A model generated the notes under the pieces. The model saw only the letters and a list, made by a program, of their open reading frames with translations, was not told the origin of the DNA and searched no databases. A DNA stretch of 64,000 nucleotides from Torreya grandis (taxonomy: Eukaryota > Streptophyta > Pinopsida > Cupressales > Taxaceae): positions 644,001 through 708,000 of the forward strand of contig JARHVA010004227.1 in the NCBI GenBank assembly GCA_037957365.1. Direction: 5' to 3'. Of this stretch, positions 25,754 to 38,106 are shown piece by piece. Positions within the stretch are counted from its first letter, which is position 1. Each line of letters begins with the position of its first letter. A program made the position numbers and the translations under genes.

Positions 25754-27100
25754 TTTTCACTTGAATATCTCAATGTTTTATCTTTTTTATGACCAAGGAA
25801 ATTTTCCTACTCTCTAAAATAGGTGGTAGGGTCTAATAACAAGTTGAAACCTTATTTGTGATTGCCAAGTGGCAATCCATATCTAAGGCCCATATACTCT
25901 ACAATACATTCCTTGTTACAAAACTCATCCAGAGGTATAATATAATTTTTTTGGTCCTAATCAATAAATTTAGGATGGTAAAGGGTAAGTGGGTAATAAG
26001 TTGTGATGGTCATAATAGAATTAGAATCAAACAGGTTGGTAACAACTAGCTCATCATAGGTGTTATAATGGGATGTTATGTCACTATTAGGAGTTTTTTT
26101 TGTTAGTTAACAAAGAGGAATCACTTTCAAAATACATGAGGTCATATCCAATCTATATAAATCTATGGCCTTGATTCATAGTAGGTTTGTTGACAAATAG
26201 AGTTTCAAGAAAACCTTGTTCACATAGCCTTGAGCCTTTACCTGTAAGTCCAAATTATCCATGATTTGATTAGGGATAGGGTACTTAGGATTCTAAAATC
26301 ATTTTTTGATTTCACCAACATACAAACAATATCCTTATGTAATGGCCTCTCAATCTTGATTTGGTGAAGTGTCTGGTACAAATACCATTGGCTACCTCTA
26401 TTAAGGTATGTTCTTCTGCCAAATCATGTTGGGCCTATTAGGGCTTTTATAAGGTTTGGGTCTTCCATAGGACTTGGAATATTTGGGAAGTTTTCTTATA
26501 TAAAAATCATATATTAGAAGTGTGTGGAAATGTTGTTGTCCTCAATAGTAAAATGGTTTTCCATGACTGTAGAAAATGGATTGGTCAAAGTGGAAGCAAG
26601 ATCAATAGGTTTGATATAATTAGATTCAAATGGTTTATAAACTATGGCTTTGTTCTTCTTAGCTACAAATTCAAAACCAGGGAAATAATTATAGTTTTTA
26701 TATTTAGCCTCTAAATTCTTACAATATTGGTATGGTTGTAGATCAACATAAATAATGACCTTAGTTCTGGAATGAGGGAACTTGAGGCATTGATGTAGGG
26801 TATAAGGGATAGATCATACTCCATGGATCCAAGGATGACCAATAAGTAAATTATAAGGAAATTCAATGTCTATGACATGGTATATGATATCATGAGTTAT
26901 AGGCACAATAATGATTGGCAAACAAAAGGTCCCTAAAGACTCTCTTTTAGCATTGTAATATGCTTTGATGATGATTGTTTCTAGATGCATGTATTTGGAA
27001 GTATATCCCAACCATTGTATCAATTTAAGTGACACTATATTTAACCCTAAAACACTGTCTATAAGAACCTACTTGATCTTGTGATGTGTTATAATGACCT
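25754..27100 (-). pseudogene. Protease and G-patch-like region of element B
   Basis: On the minus strand the open frame at 27035-26814 ends YNLLIGHPWIHGV, the C-terminal signature of gypsy aspartic proteases, which cut the polyprotein. It continues in the same sense with PYTLHQCLKFPHS, parallel to element A. Further on, near 26260-26180, LTGKGSRLCEQG followed about 30 residues later by IGYDL resembles the G-patch-like segment of A. The Asp-containing N-terminal half of the protease is too decayed to place. The region was separated from its RT by element F. Confidence 0.7.
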
Positions 27101-30100
27101 TGTTATACAAAGTATTATTATGGCTTAGACCAAGGGAAGACATATCTCATTGATCAAAGGTAAGGTGATGGCTTGGAGATAGATTTCTCATGAGTGTTTA
27201 GAATTGGCTAGGGTTAATGTCCTCAATAATAGTGTATTATTGAAGGAAATCATTTAGTATGGTCCTGTGAACTTCTAACATATGCAATATATCTAGGATA
27301 TAAATTTGTGTAGACATTTTACTTAATTTTTCATGAATACTATATGGTTTCTCAATGGTAGGATGATAAGGTTTGGCTTTAGTTTGTATAGGGTTCATTT
27401 AAGGATTACAAGGCATAGGGTTCAAATTTGGCTTAGTGTTGGAAGAAGGCAAATGGCCTTGAAGGATAACTAATGAGCATCTAGTTGTGATTATGTAATT
27501 TTGAGATGGCAATGAGTTATCATAATTAGAAGAATTGGGTGGTGGTCCAAAAATAGTAACCTATGAAAATCAAAGTTCAATATAATTAATTGAATTTGGT
27601 GTAACCTTACTTTAAGAAGATGGTGAGGACCCTAAAATAGAAGGACCAATGCTTTGAGAAGCTTCAGATAGTACATGAGGTTTTATTATAATGATGGCAA
27701 TGTGATTTCCATAAATATACCCCATTGTGTTAATATAATCATACAACATAATATTATAGCCTAGGTTATTAACTTAGGTATTATGATCCTGATTATGAAG
27801 ATGTCAATTCTATTTCTAACCTTGTCCTTGTTCACATTGACCCTATCCTTGGTTTTGATTATTCTATTGTTTTTGTTAGTTATGCTTGGGTAATGAGTCT
27901 TTGTAAATGCTTATATCATGATTGGTGTTCTATGATTCTTGTTTTACTTCAATTTCTCTACTCATAATCAGGTCCTCAATTATACACATTAATAACCTAC
28001 ATGGCTAATAACACAATGGAAATCATAGAACTTATATTCATGATACCATTTAGTTTTGGGTTGATCTTTATAAAATGGTTTTAGCACAATCCATATGATT
28101 AAATTAGTTGTAACTAGTTTTTAGAATACTACTTCAACATGATCCCCTAGTTTATTAAATGGTTTATATTTATTGAACCTCTACGTGGAGGGGCTCTCTA
28201 CAAAGTGGGTGGTATATTATGTTGTACAATTTGAGCCAGGGGAGCCTACAATATTTACACATGCCATAATTATGTTACTCCATTACCCACCATGTTCTTA
28301 TTTTTATTAAAAAAATTAGGTTTCTCCATAGTACTATCTTGAACATGTGTTTGATTCTGATTGGATGTTTGAGATAATGAATAGATTTTCACTAGGCCTT
28401 TGGTAACAAGTGGTTTATCGATCTGCACACCCTTCTTAATGATTTATTTGAATGTGTTGGCACACATGAGTCTCAAATTATGGGCCACCTCAGGGTGTAG
28501 GTTCTATTCAAAGATGTCAACTAGCTACCCGTCTAGTAAATTATGCTAAAATCGACCAGCTAGTGCTCTCCACCATTATAGGTATGTCACAAAGCTTTCT
28601 CTATCTCTTTATCTCACTTTACATAAGTCAACCACTATCAACTCATGCTCGATTTTATAAGAGTAATGGTTAATAAAAAAATTTAATAAATCATTGAAAT
28701 TTATCACTAATCCTTTTGGTAATTTTAGGATCTAATCTACTGCATATCTAGCCAAGTTGTGTGGAAATAAACATAGAAAATAAACATTGTTGTAAGATAC
28801 CTCCTAGCATACCATAAAAAAGGCCTGAACATGTTTTCTAAGTTCACTTTTCCCTTTATATTTATCAAACTTTGGTGGCTCAAAATGAGGTGGAAAAGGT
28901 ACTTGAAGAATGCTCAAGTTGAATGGATAATGGACATATCTTATCAAACTTGTATTTCTTGATCTGGTTACCTGTTTCAAGCCTTATGATTATTTCTTTC
29001 ATTAAATTCCACTATTGCATATTTTGTGTGCTTGTTTGTGGAAGGTAATTTTGTTGGGGAGGGATGTACCTGATTGGGCTATTAGGGATATAAACCCTTT
29101 ACCCAAAATTTTGGTTTTAGTTCATCCTTGGATGTGAACAAGTCTAACGATGTTGGTTCAAGGGATTTTTTTGTTGAATCTTAGATGCTTGATATCGATT
29201 CCCAAGAATCTATTATTATGAACTATTGGAAATCTTCTAGTTTTATGGAATTTTTTTTATTTACCAGATGGAATTACTTCTATTATATTTCAAGGGGAAC
29301 TTGTTGTGTTTGATAAGAACTCAGTAAAGTGTTTTGTAAAATACCCCCAACCTATGATTGTGATGGGTTTTTAGCAATGCATTTTTGTGACAAGGCAAGA
29401 GTCTCTTAATGGTTAAATAAAGTGTGCTCCATATCAAGTGAAACTTGTTGTGAAGTATCTATGGGTTTATTTTGTTTAGGATAATTCACAAGGTCCACAT
29501 CATATGTAGGATTGGATAGGTCTAGCTACATTAGTTCTAATGGTTTTTCTTACTCCATAAAATTAATATTATTGATTGAAGTCATAGCTAAAGAAGTTTT
29601 TAACTTTGAGATAAGTTGATCAACATATTGTTGACTAATTTTTTATATTTTGATCTCAAGATCTTGATCAGTTTGGGAGGAGTTCACAAGTGGTTCTTTC
29701 CCTTTTCTAGAAGTAGTTTTTATTTTTGTGATATGAGTAAGAGGTTGATCTAGTGATTACTCCTCTACTCAAACAAGTGTATGTAATTGATCCATTGGGA
29801 AATTAGGCATAAGTATAGCTCCTAATTCTATCAACCTTAGTAGATATTCATCTTTATCCTCTATAGGTTAGTGCTCAAAGTAACCTTGTTCAGACCTTAC
29901 CATGGTTGGGATGTCCTCAAACACAATAAGGTGTTCTTTCCCATCATAAAAATTCTCTTCCTCATAACTAGGGCCCTTAGAGATCCCAATGCGAGTATAT
30001 ATTTACATGTTTGATAATAACTTTCTATATTTATTAAGTATTTTGAATTTTGGATTGTAAACATCAATAAGTATTTGGATTCTAAGATCAAATAGATGTA
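27101..30100 (-). pseudogene. Gag region pseudogene of element B
   Basis: The minus strand between about 28800 and 28400 gives LNFFINHYSYKIEHELI, SFVTYL, WWRALAG, NLHPEVAHNLRLMCANTF, which follows the order of the gypsy gag domain (a helix-rich region ending in a conserved R/D-rich part). Between 30100 and 29700 a decayed N-terminal part reads EYLLRLIELGAILMPNFPM. The stretch 28300-27100 is a low-complexity linker towards protease. Stops occur every few dozen codons. I found no clear zinc knuckle here. Confidence 0.6.
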
Positions 30101-30564
30101 AGTTGAAATTGGGTTTATAATTAGAAAAAAATGGTGGCATAATGCCTCCTAATTATAAGAAGGAGAAATAAGGCCTGATAATACTCGATTGTGGTTGGTC
30201 AAAATCAATAATTAGAGGAAGGTAGAACAACCTTGAAGCTTAGGGTGTAGGCTAGTAGAAGAAAACCTAAATTTGAATTATGTTATTACTATGAAAATCT
30301 AAACACAACCATGACAGGACATGATCATAAAAATTATAAGAAGGATTGAGTGATCTAAGAATCTTAGGATGTAGGCTAACACATAAAATCCTAAGTATAA
30401 AATCAAAAACAAATGGGTAGCACAATGATGCCCAACAGAAAATAAATTTGAATGGTTAAATATATTTAATCATGAGTGAATGCAAGATAACCTAAGTTTG
30501 AATAAGAATATAATGACCAGTATCTAGACAAGGGATTTCAAACCAAATAGAAAAAATCACCCAA
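30101..30564. other. Leader of element B, left of the G insertion
   Basis: Non-coding, with two related lines around CTTAGGGTGTAGGCTA(G/A) at 30238 and 30360. No gene seen. Confidence 0.5.
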
Positions 30565-30714
30565 GTTACTATTGTGTTGTGGAACCTATTTCTAAATTAC
30601 AATGTATTTTCAAATACTATACATTTTAAATGTACTATACACTCTAAGTCAGTGAAGTGAATCTTTTGATATTTAAGAGGGACCATGGGGATAGTTTTAA
30701 GCTAGGGTGGATTG

Positions 30715-31185
30715 GAAACCACTTTGTATGGTTATGTGAATTTAGACATGGCTATAGATTTAGATAGCAAGAGTAGAATAGGATATGTATTTACTGTAGG
30801 TGACACAATGATGAGCTAGATTACATGACTACAAAAACATATGGATTTGTCAACCATAGAGGCTGAGTATGTTTCTACCATAGAGGAAATCAAAGAAATG
30901 ATTTGGTTACAATAGTTGCTTGAAGATTTGGGGCATAAGCAATAAGAAGGGAAGCTATATAGTGATAGTTAGAGTGTTATACATCTAGAGAAAAACTTGG
31001 CTTTCCACTCTAAGATGAAGCATATATAGTTAAGGTAAAATTTCATCAAGATAGATTTGGAGGAAGAGAATTTGAAGCTGGAGAAGATTCATACTATTCA
31101 AAATCTTATAGACATGATGACCAAGGTGGTCACAAGGGAGAAACTAAAGCTATGTTCAGTTTCGATTGGCCTTCATAGTTGATAG
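30715..31185 (+). pseudogene. RNase H end of copia pol (element G)
   Basis: The plus strand reads GYVNLDMAIDLDSKS, GYVFTVGD, LSTIEAEYVSTIEE, then KEMIWLQ, AFHSKMKHI and LEKIHTIQNLIDMMTK. These are the conserved blocks of the copia RNase H (LSTTEAEY, AFHSRTKHI, NLADMLTK types), which removes the RNA template during reverse transcription. There are about eight in-frame stops. A polypurine-like AAGTGGGA precedes the 3' LTR. Confidence 0.85.
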
Positions 31186-31232
31186 TGAAGATTTGAGATG
31201 CTTGCTTAGATTAAATTAGTCTTCAAGTGGGA

Positions 31233-31927
31233 TATTTTTGTGTTGTGGAGCCTATTTATAAATTATAATGTATTTTCAAAAACTATACATTTTAAATATA
31301 TTATACACTCTATATGTTTTTCTCACTGGGTTTCAAGACTGAGCTAGGCCCCAAGTAGGGGTTTAGGGGTGACAGCCCCCCAAAAAGTGGGGCTTTGGGG
31401 GTGGCATCCCCCAAGTGGGGGTTCAGGGGTGGTATCCCTTGATAAATGGGGGTTTAGGGATGGTATCCCTTATAAAAAATTAGAACCCTTTTAATGGGAA
31501 ACCATTTTGGGTTGATTCTGCCCATGGTTTTGGTACCCATTATTTTGTAATACCACTTTGTTGATGTATCATATATTGATGGATATTTTCAAGGTAATAC
31601 ATCATGATAACAAGGGTTTTGAGAAGTAAGAACAAAGTGTGTGAATTTAGGTACAGATTTAAGAGGGTTTGTTGAGCACAACTCTAAATAATATATGTGC
31701 ATTGTAATTATGAGAAGATTGATCTAAGAGTGATTTTTACTTTCATGGCTTTTAATAAAATCTAGGAAAGTGTTTCTTGGTGAATGTATCCTACATTGGG
31801 TGAACCACATTAAATCTGGTCTTCTTATTATGTATGTTTATTTTTGTTCTTTATGCATCTCAATTTATATCTATTATTATGATTTTTTGAAATTATTTTG
31901 CATCAATTTCTATATTTATTCCTAACA
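31233..31927 (+). repeat. 3' LTR of element G
   Basis: It shares its first 85 bases with 30570-30660 and ends at the GTTAC duplication. It holds the C-run/G-run hairpin array at 31349-31470. Confidence 0.85.
31349..31470. repeat. Tandem hairpin array in the LTR of G
   Basis: Four units of about 28-33 bases, each a run of C, a short loop and a run of G (CCCCAAGTAGGGG, CCCCAAAAAGTGGGG, CCCCCAAGTGGGGG, CCCTTGATAAATGGGGG), each followed by TTAGGG- or TTCAGGGG-like words and TGGTAT or TGGCAT. Each unit can fold back on itself. Confidence 0.8.
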
Positions 31928-31932
31928 GTTAC

Positions 31933-32684
31933 TCAAGCCAAGCATAAATGGTGAACTACCCAAGCCCAAGCTATAGGCGAGACTCCAGTATAAACCAATT
32001 GTATTTTGGATTAGAACTTAGAAAGGTAAATTTTCAAATTTTTGCTAAGGACCTTAGATTTCCAAGTAATGAATAATCTAGACCTAAATGGACACCATAA
32101 TGACACTTTTTGGAGACATAGTCACAAATGGTTTATTCATTAATTTAAATAAGGCTAAAAATGTTTTAAATTAATTTGACTAGCATAATGCTTCTTTTTT
32201 CAAAATGAAGTGTATAACAAGTGTTTGGTTTTATACATTTTTTTGTTCTTGTTTTTGACGTGGAATACACACACAACTAGTTTTAGACTCAAAAAATAAT
32301 GCAAGTAAACAAGAACAAGAAAATACCAAAGTGTATGTCCTATTCTATAAAATGATAAGGTTACTTTATACCATTGGATTATGTCAATATACTCCTTATT
32401 TAAAGGAAATAATTTTGCCAATCTATAAAAAAACATAATGAACAAAAATCACAATAATCAATCTTATCATTTGCATGTGAGACTTTATTGTTACTCAGGG
32501 TAACTTCATCATTCTATAGGATGATTTTTGTGATTTTTAGGATGACCTTGCCATTTATAGGTCAACCTCATTATTTGGTCTAAAAGATATAAAACATGAA
32601 AATTAGAAGAAACAAGATCAAAACAGCATCAAAAGATGGTTCAAATACACAATTAGAATGATAAAATGGTATGTGAGATGCAAG
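31933..32684. other. Leader of element B, right of the G insertion
   Basis: Non-coding DNA between the G insertion and the primer-binding site of B. Only short anonymous frames. Confidence 0.5.
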
Positions 32685-32702
32685 GTCCCACCAAGCATGC
32701 CA
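32685..32702 (-). other. Primer-binding site of element B
   Basis: The minus strand reads TGGCATGCTTGGTGGGAC, three bases inside the LTR boundary. Same site family as in A, D and E. Confidence 0.8.
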
Positions 32703-32705
32703 AAA

Positions 32706-33900
32706 TGTAGAGTAGGATTAAAAATAAGGTTAGTTCATGCATTAGTAATGAAACCAATAATAATCATAGATAACCTAACATGCTAAGCCCACTCTCTCAA
32801 GGGGCGGTGTCAATGAAATTAAGGAACTAATGAGAAAAGTAAGACAAGTAATACCCTCTCATAGTGGCTCTCCTTCAAATAAATTCCATAAACATGTTTG
32901 TGCCCATATTTGGTGCTTCAAGTCTTTCTCAATTCAATTTGACAAGTATCTCCATCATCTCATCTAGCACCAATGGATTTGGTTACTTGATTGGTCAATT
33001 TGGAGGGATTAGTTAAGCTCTTCTAGTAATATTTTTGCATTGGTTGATTGCACTAAAAAGCTTGGTCTCTATTGAATCTATTTCTATGTAATAACATTAC
33101 ATAGCTAAAGCTTAAAATTAATGGTCGTGGACCATATATTTATAGTTTTTTCATAAATCTTGAGAATCAACTGTGATCATTCATCTTAAGATCAAGATGT
33201 GTGGTTAAGGATTAATTAAATTTTGGAGGACAAAACTATTAATATTTTGTAAAAGGGGAGCATTAATGAGGCATGGACGGCCTTAAACCTGATATTTATC
33301 TCCATTAATGCCTAGTACTTGACACCCTTTTGATGATTTCATGGGTGATGTCATGACCTAGATATTTTTATTTATGAATTTCCAATAATAAATATTCAAT
33401 AGCTTTACATGGATTTTCCACTTAAGATCTTAATTTGATTTGATTTTCTTAATGGTTTTACTTAGTATTTTTTAATTCTTTGAAATTGGTAGAAACTTTA
33501 ATCAAATTGGTTGAAAATGTCAATTTACTTGGTTATAATTTGATTGGAGTTGAATTAAAGGAAGGTGATGATTACATACAAGGTGTTATCCTAATTAGGA
33601 TGATATAGATGCGAATCAACACATTCATGTGAGATGTGATAATAAATCATAAGATTTTAGTGGTCTAAGATGTCATTTTACTTTGTCTCAATTTGAATCG
33701 AAGTGAATTGGAAGAAGATAATGATTATATAAAATGCATTACCCAAATTATGGATACATAAGTGAAAATCGGCACCTACAGATGTTGTGTGTGGATGAAC
33801 TATATTATTTCAATGATTTTGGTCTAGATTATGCATTATTATAGAATGTCATTTAGATTTGTAATTTTATCACAATAGTGATAATTATTGGATGTATACA
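32706..33900 (-). repeat. Right (5') LTR of element B
   Basis: It runs from TGTAGAGTAGG to GTATACA, with TG...CA ends, 1195 bases. It is also a distant match to the LTR of element C (38107-39307, 1201 bases), so B and C belong to one family. Confidence 0.85.
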
Positions 33901-34899
33901 ATAACAAAGTCTCTAGCTAGGAAAGTTTAAATAGAATAATGTGTTTCTCTATCATTGTGCTCTTCCATAAAATCTAAAGTAGATTTACTATATAATACAA
34001 GTGAAACCATGATGGATTACATAGAACCTAATCCATATGGTGTTCTACCTTTTTAAATTACATCATCCATAAGTGGTGACTCAAACACTCATATGTTGAA
34101 TTAGGCTTGGAGATATCATGAGATATGGCCTCTACGCATGGTGTTCACTTGAATGTTAGATACCTCAATACTTTGTGATAGTAGATCTTAATCCTTTCAT
34201 ATTGCGGCTTAAACACCATTTACTAAAGGTCTATCGATGAGTCAGCACACTCAACTATGCACTAAAAGGGACTACTACAACTTGGTGGATAGTACACATA
34301 AATCTAGAAATTCATTAGGAGGATGCATGTAACATTTTGAATGATGAATTATAGTTATCAAGTATTATAGAGTCATAATGTCCTTTCTTTCATGAAGGTT
34401 AATTTCCTAAATTATACATTCATTAGAGTGTGGATATATGGATTATGTAGGGAATAAATCCAAGATATTGGGTGTATATTTTTAGTCATACATTAGCACC
34501 TCTACAAATGACCTATTATATGCACCAAGTGTGCAAGACAAAGACCAATTATTGGGAGTGTAGCAAGATTTCATTCAAACTTGTGTGTTTGAAGATGATA
34601 ATCTAGTGGTGCATAATGTCTTACATAAGATAAAATTATTTATATGTCATGGATGAATTGAAGACTTATCCACTAGAATTAAATCATCATCCCAGTAGGA
34701 AGTTACACATGATTTGAATTTGACACTTCACAATTATAAGGCTAGACAACAAGAACAAGATCATGTTAAGCCATATAATAAAATAACAAAGGAATTGACA
34801 TAATCTAGTGATAATGATGTAGATCTAGACTAAGAAGAGTTATTTAAACCAAAATAAGAAGTTTAACCAAAACCAATTTATCACATAGATTAGGTTTAA
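33901..34899. other. DNA between elements B and H, nothing recognised
   Basis: AT-rich. Some plus-strand stretches may be upstream pol of element H, but no motif could be named. Confidence 0.3.
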
Positions 34900-35390
34900 G
34901 AAGAAAGACTATACAACATAAACATCATGTAGCAAGAAGGCAAATGCATTCTACAAGATGCTCTTCCTAGTCGATCAATCAAAGAATATGAATAACCCCT
35001 GAGAAAGATTATAGAGAACATTGGAATAGAGTTGGATCCTAAGCTTGTGAATATAGGAGAATTTTGGGGGAATAACAAATTTAGGATGCCTTGTAACTGC
35101 TAAGGGATTACCAAGATGTGTTCCCCACCAAATTCTCAAAAGTGAAAGGTGTAGATCTGTCATTGGTAGAAATGCATATAGAATTGAAAGAGTGCATGTA
35201 TCATATTAAAAAGTGTCCTTATAGGCTCAACACCAATATGAAATTAAATTAAAGTCTAAACTAGATTTAATGCAATAAGATGGAAGCATTTATCTAGTTT
35301 AAAAATTAGAATGAGTGAGTCCTATTGTTTTGCAACCAAAGAAAACATAGGAGATTCAGGTGTGTGGTGTCATGCCCAAAAAATTACATC
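34900..35390 (+). pseudogene. Element H: gypsy pol fragment, start of reverse transcriptase
   Basis: The plus strand from about 35080 reads LLRDYQDVFPTKFSKVKGVD, then VEMHIELKE, KKCPYRLNTNMKL, and after several stops VSPIVLQPKKT and EIQVC. That is the opening of a Ty3/gypsy reverse transcriptase (DYxDVFP, PYRLNP, SPIVxxPKK). The part at 34900-35080 (ALPSRSIKEYE, LRKIIENIGIELDP) precedes it in the same sense and may be the protease-RT link. The match ends abruptly near 35390, with non-coding DNA after it. The type differs from A, B and C. No LTR could be assigned. Confidence 0.75.
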
Positions 35391-38027
35391 TCAAACACAC
35401 AAAAAAACTACACAAATTTTTTTTAACCTCCAATGAGAACATTATCTCCCATACATACAAATCTAGTAAAACTAACATGGCATACAAAATCAAGTGAACA
35501 TAAAAACACAATGTCACTTCATAGTTGTGATGCAACTAGTTACACTTCAATCTACACATGGAAAAATGCATAAAGATTCAAGGCTGAAATACAACCTATA
35601 TTTATTATTATTGATCCAAGTTTTATTATTTTGACACAAGATGACTCCCAAATGATGAGAAATAATGTATAGAATATTAAGGCTATATAGGTCTCAATTC
35701 TCTTTATAAAACTCTCCATGAACCCCACATACAAACATAAAATAATTTTTATAAATACAACTCTACAAATAGGGAAGGACCAAATCCTAAACTATGGTCA
35801 CATTTACAAATATAAATTTAATAATAAGCATAATCACATGAACAAATGAGTCAACGGTATAGTTAAACCAACTAAAATTACTCTTAAGGCTACAAAGGCT
35901 CGATAAGGCTAATTATTCAACTAAATGATGCTAAAATAAATATCTGGATAAATATTTACACTATTATAAAGTAATGGATCAATTTTGTGTGATAAAAACA
36001 TCTCAACAAAATTATTTTTTTAGAACCAAGGTAAAATAAATGAACAAAAAGAAGACCAAGCCAATCAACACATAACAACCTTTTATAATGTTCCTAGAAA
36101 AATAGTGATAAATAGGGTTCAAGGAAGAGTTACTAAAAATATTAAACAATATGATAAATAAAATATAAGGAATTTTATGAGGATAATAAAATCAAAATAA
36201 AATTTTATATCTTTCATATTCTAGAAACACTAAACTGAGTGATTATTACAACACCTTTTTTGGAGTGAATTCACAGACTAAAATCAGAAAAATAGAAATT
36301 TTTTGAATAAATTTGATTTGAAAAAGAGTTATTGAAAATAGTAAATGGTCATGTTTTAGTTATTTAAAATTACCTGTGTTAATTTAAACATAAGATAAAA
36401 TATTATTATTAACCCCTAAATCTATGATGCTATCAGTCTAGCTTCTTTTGATAGGGTGATTCCAAAGGCATTCTAAAAACTAAAATAAATTAGTAAGTGA
36501 TTAATTTCAAAAAAATTCCCTATAAATGTTCTTACCAAATAATAAATAAATGAGAATAAATGATTCAATTAAGTTAATATTATTCTATTAGTATTGAGGT
36601 AGAGGTTTCTAATTTTTGTTTATGCAAATTGACTAGTACAATTATTTGTCTGAGTCAAACTCCAGCTAATTTAAGCCAATATTCATTTTAATTAACTTGA
36701 TTTAATTTTTATGTTTTTGATAACAGTGAAGTCAATCCATGATTTATTCTTCTATTTAAATCCTTTTATAACATTTTATATCATTATTGTTACATTACTT
36801 ATCCTATGTATATGATAAATTTAGACGTATAAGTCTTTGGTTCTTCTAGTCTTATTTGTCAAAGTTACATTCTTTTGGTTAAGAAAAATATTTTTTCACA
36901 AATAATAACTAGTTACATATGGAGGACTAAATTATCTCAACTTGAGCCTTTATATCTACTTTACAAGTCACCCTTAATAGTCCAATATCTAAAGGATCCT
37001 TAGGCTAAGAATTCGGTATGAAGATTAAACAAGGAATTCTTAGAGTGTATCAAAATTTACAAGGATTCAAAGAACTAATTAAACCTGAATCAGTTTTACA
37101 ATAAATGCAAAACTAATTTATTACAACATTATAAGCTTTATTTTTATAACGACTCAAATAAAAGTATTACAAGATTATACTAATGCTCTAACCACTCAAG
37201 CTAACATAAGCTCATTCTACTATAATAGTAAAATTTGTTACAACTATTCAAAAACTATATCCTCTATAATTTAGGTTACAATAACTTTCTCAAAATATCA
37301 AGATAAACTAATACCAAACAATAACTTTTCTTACAAACATCTATAATAACAACAATATTTAATATCTCTATGAAAACTGAACTAGTTCTCCTTTTTTTAC
37401 ATTATGACATAGACAACAAGGGATCAGCTAAAAATATGAGCAAGTGACTTCTCCATCATAAATAATTTTTTTACAAGATAATAAACAAATTAAATAAGGA
37501 ACTAAGAAAAAATAACATACTAGAGATAACTCTATGTTCTAGACTCAATAAGTAAAGAAGGATATACAACACTCAATGTCAAGATAAAACAAAGATTGTT
37601 AATATCCTAGCAACTCATCAATCATCAAATAAATACAAACTTTATTACAAAATCAATAACAACATACCTTTTTAGGATTGTTAAATAATCAAAACACATC
37701 AAGTGAACAAGACTAAAATTCCCATACATCATAATAACATTTGTTTTCTAAGCACCCATCTAGGTGTAATATTCATAGTGGAATGGTTCTCTATTAAGAA
37801 TCCATTAACTAAAATATTTATTTTATTAAAATGACCAAGAATACCACTATTTATATCCCAATTAGGGAAGAACCCAATTTTATTTTTGTTCACCAAAAAC
37901 TATCTATAATTTATAAGATAAAGCCTCCACTTTAAATCTCATAACCATAAGTATACTATTACCTATATTTATAATGATAAACCCATTTGTAATAAATATT
38001 ACAAAAAATATATAATTTAATAATCTC
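35391..38027. other. AT-rich DNA, nothing recognised
   Basis: 2.6 kb with only short chance frames and A/T-rich runs. I see no LTR ends, RNA gene or coding motif. Confidence 0.4.
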
Positions 38028-38106
38028 ATATATATGTGTGTGTATATACTCATACAAATGTATGTATATATATACATACACATATACATGTAAGATTATG
38101 TGTGTG
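38028..38106. repeat. TA/TG microsatellite
   Basis: Alternating TATATA, TGTGTG and ACATAC words, ending GTGTGTGTG directly at the LTR start of element C. This makes the target-site duplication of C unreadable. Confidence 0.85.

Larger units (their letters stand above)
30565..31932 (+). mobile_element. Element G: internally deleted Ty1/copia remnant with GTTAC target duplication
   Basis: GTTAC stands at 30565-30569 and again at 31928-31932. Inside are about 90 bases of the LTR start (30570-30660, TATTGTGTTGTGGAACC), then pol sequence directly, then a complete 3' LTR (31233-31927, starting TATTTTTGTGTTGTGGAGCC and ending TTCCTAACA). The rest of the 5' LTR, gag and most of pol are missing, so a single large deletion has joined the LTR start to the end of pol. 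Confidence 0.85.
4662..33900 (-). mobile_element. Element B: Ty3/gypsy LTR retrotransposon (Tat type), interrupted
   Basis: The outer ends are two copies of one LTR: both begin TGTAGAGTAGGATTAAAAAT (4662 and 32706), and the right copy ends GTATACA at 33900. The flanking five bases are ATAAT on the left and ATAAC on the right, a target-site duplication with one change. The order read on the minus strand is LTR, primer-binding site, gag, protease, RT, RNase H, second RNase H, integrase, long non-coding tail, LTR, which is the Tat-type gypsy plan. It has been split by element F (15904-25753) and element G (30570-31927), and carries an antisense plant-mobile-domain remnant at about 7050-8960. Every coding part is broken by stops. 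The LTR copies differ at about one base in five over their first 200 bases, so it is old. Confidence 0.85.

Noticed and set aside
31349..31470. CRISPR-like regularly spaced repeats
   Set aside because: Units are contiguous hairpins without unique spacers, inside a plant LTR.
35391..38027. Organelle-derived DNA, suspected from very high AT content
   Set aside because: No plastid or mitochondrial gene words were found; ordinary decayed intergenic DNA explains it.
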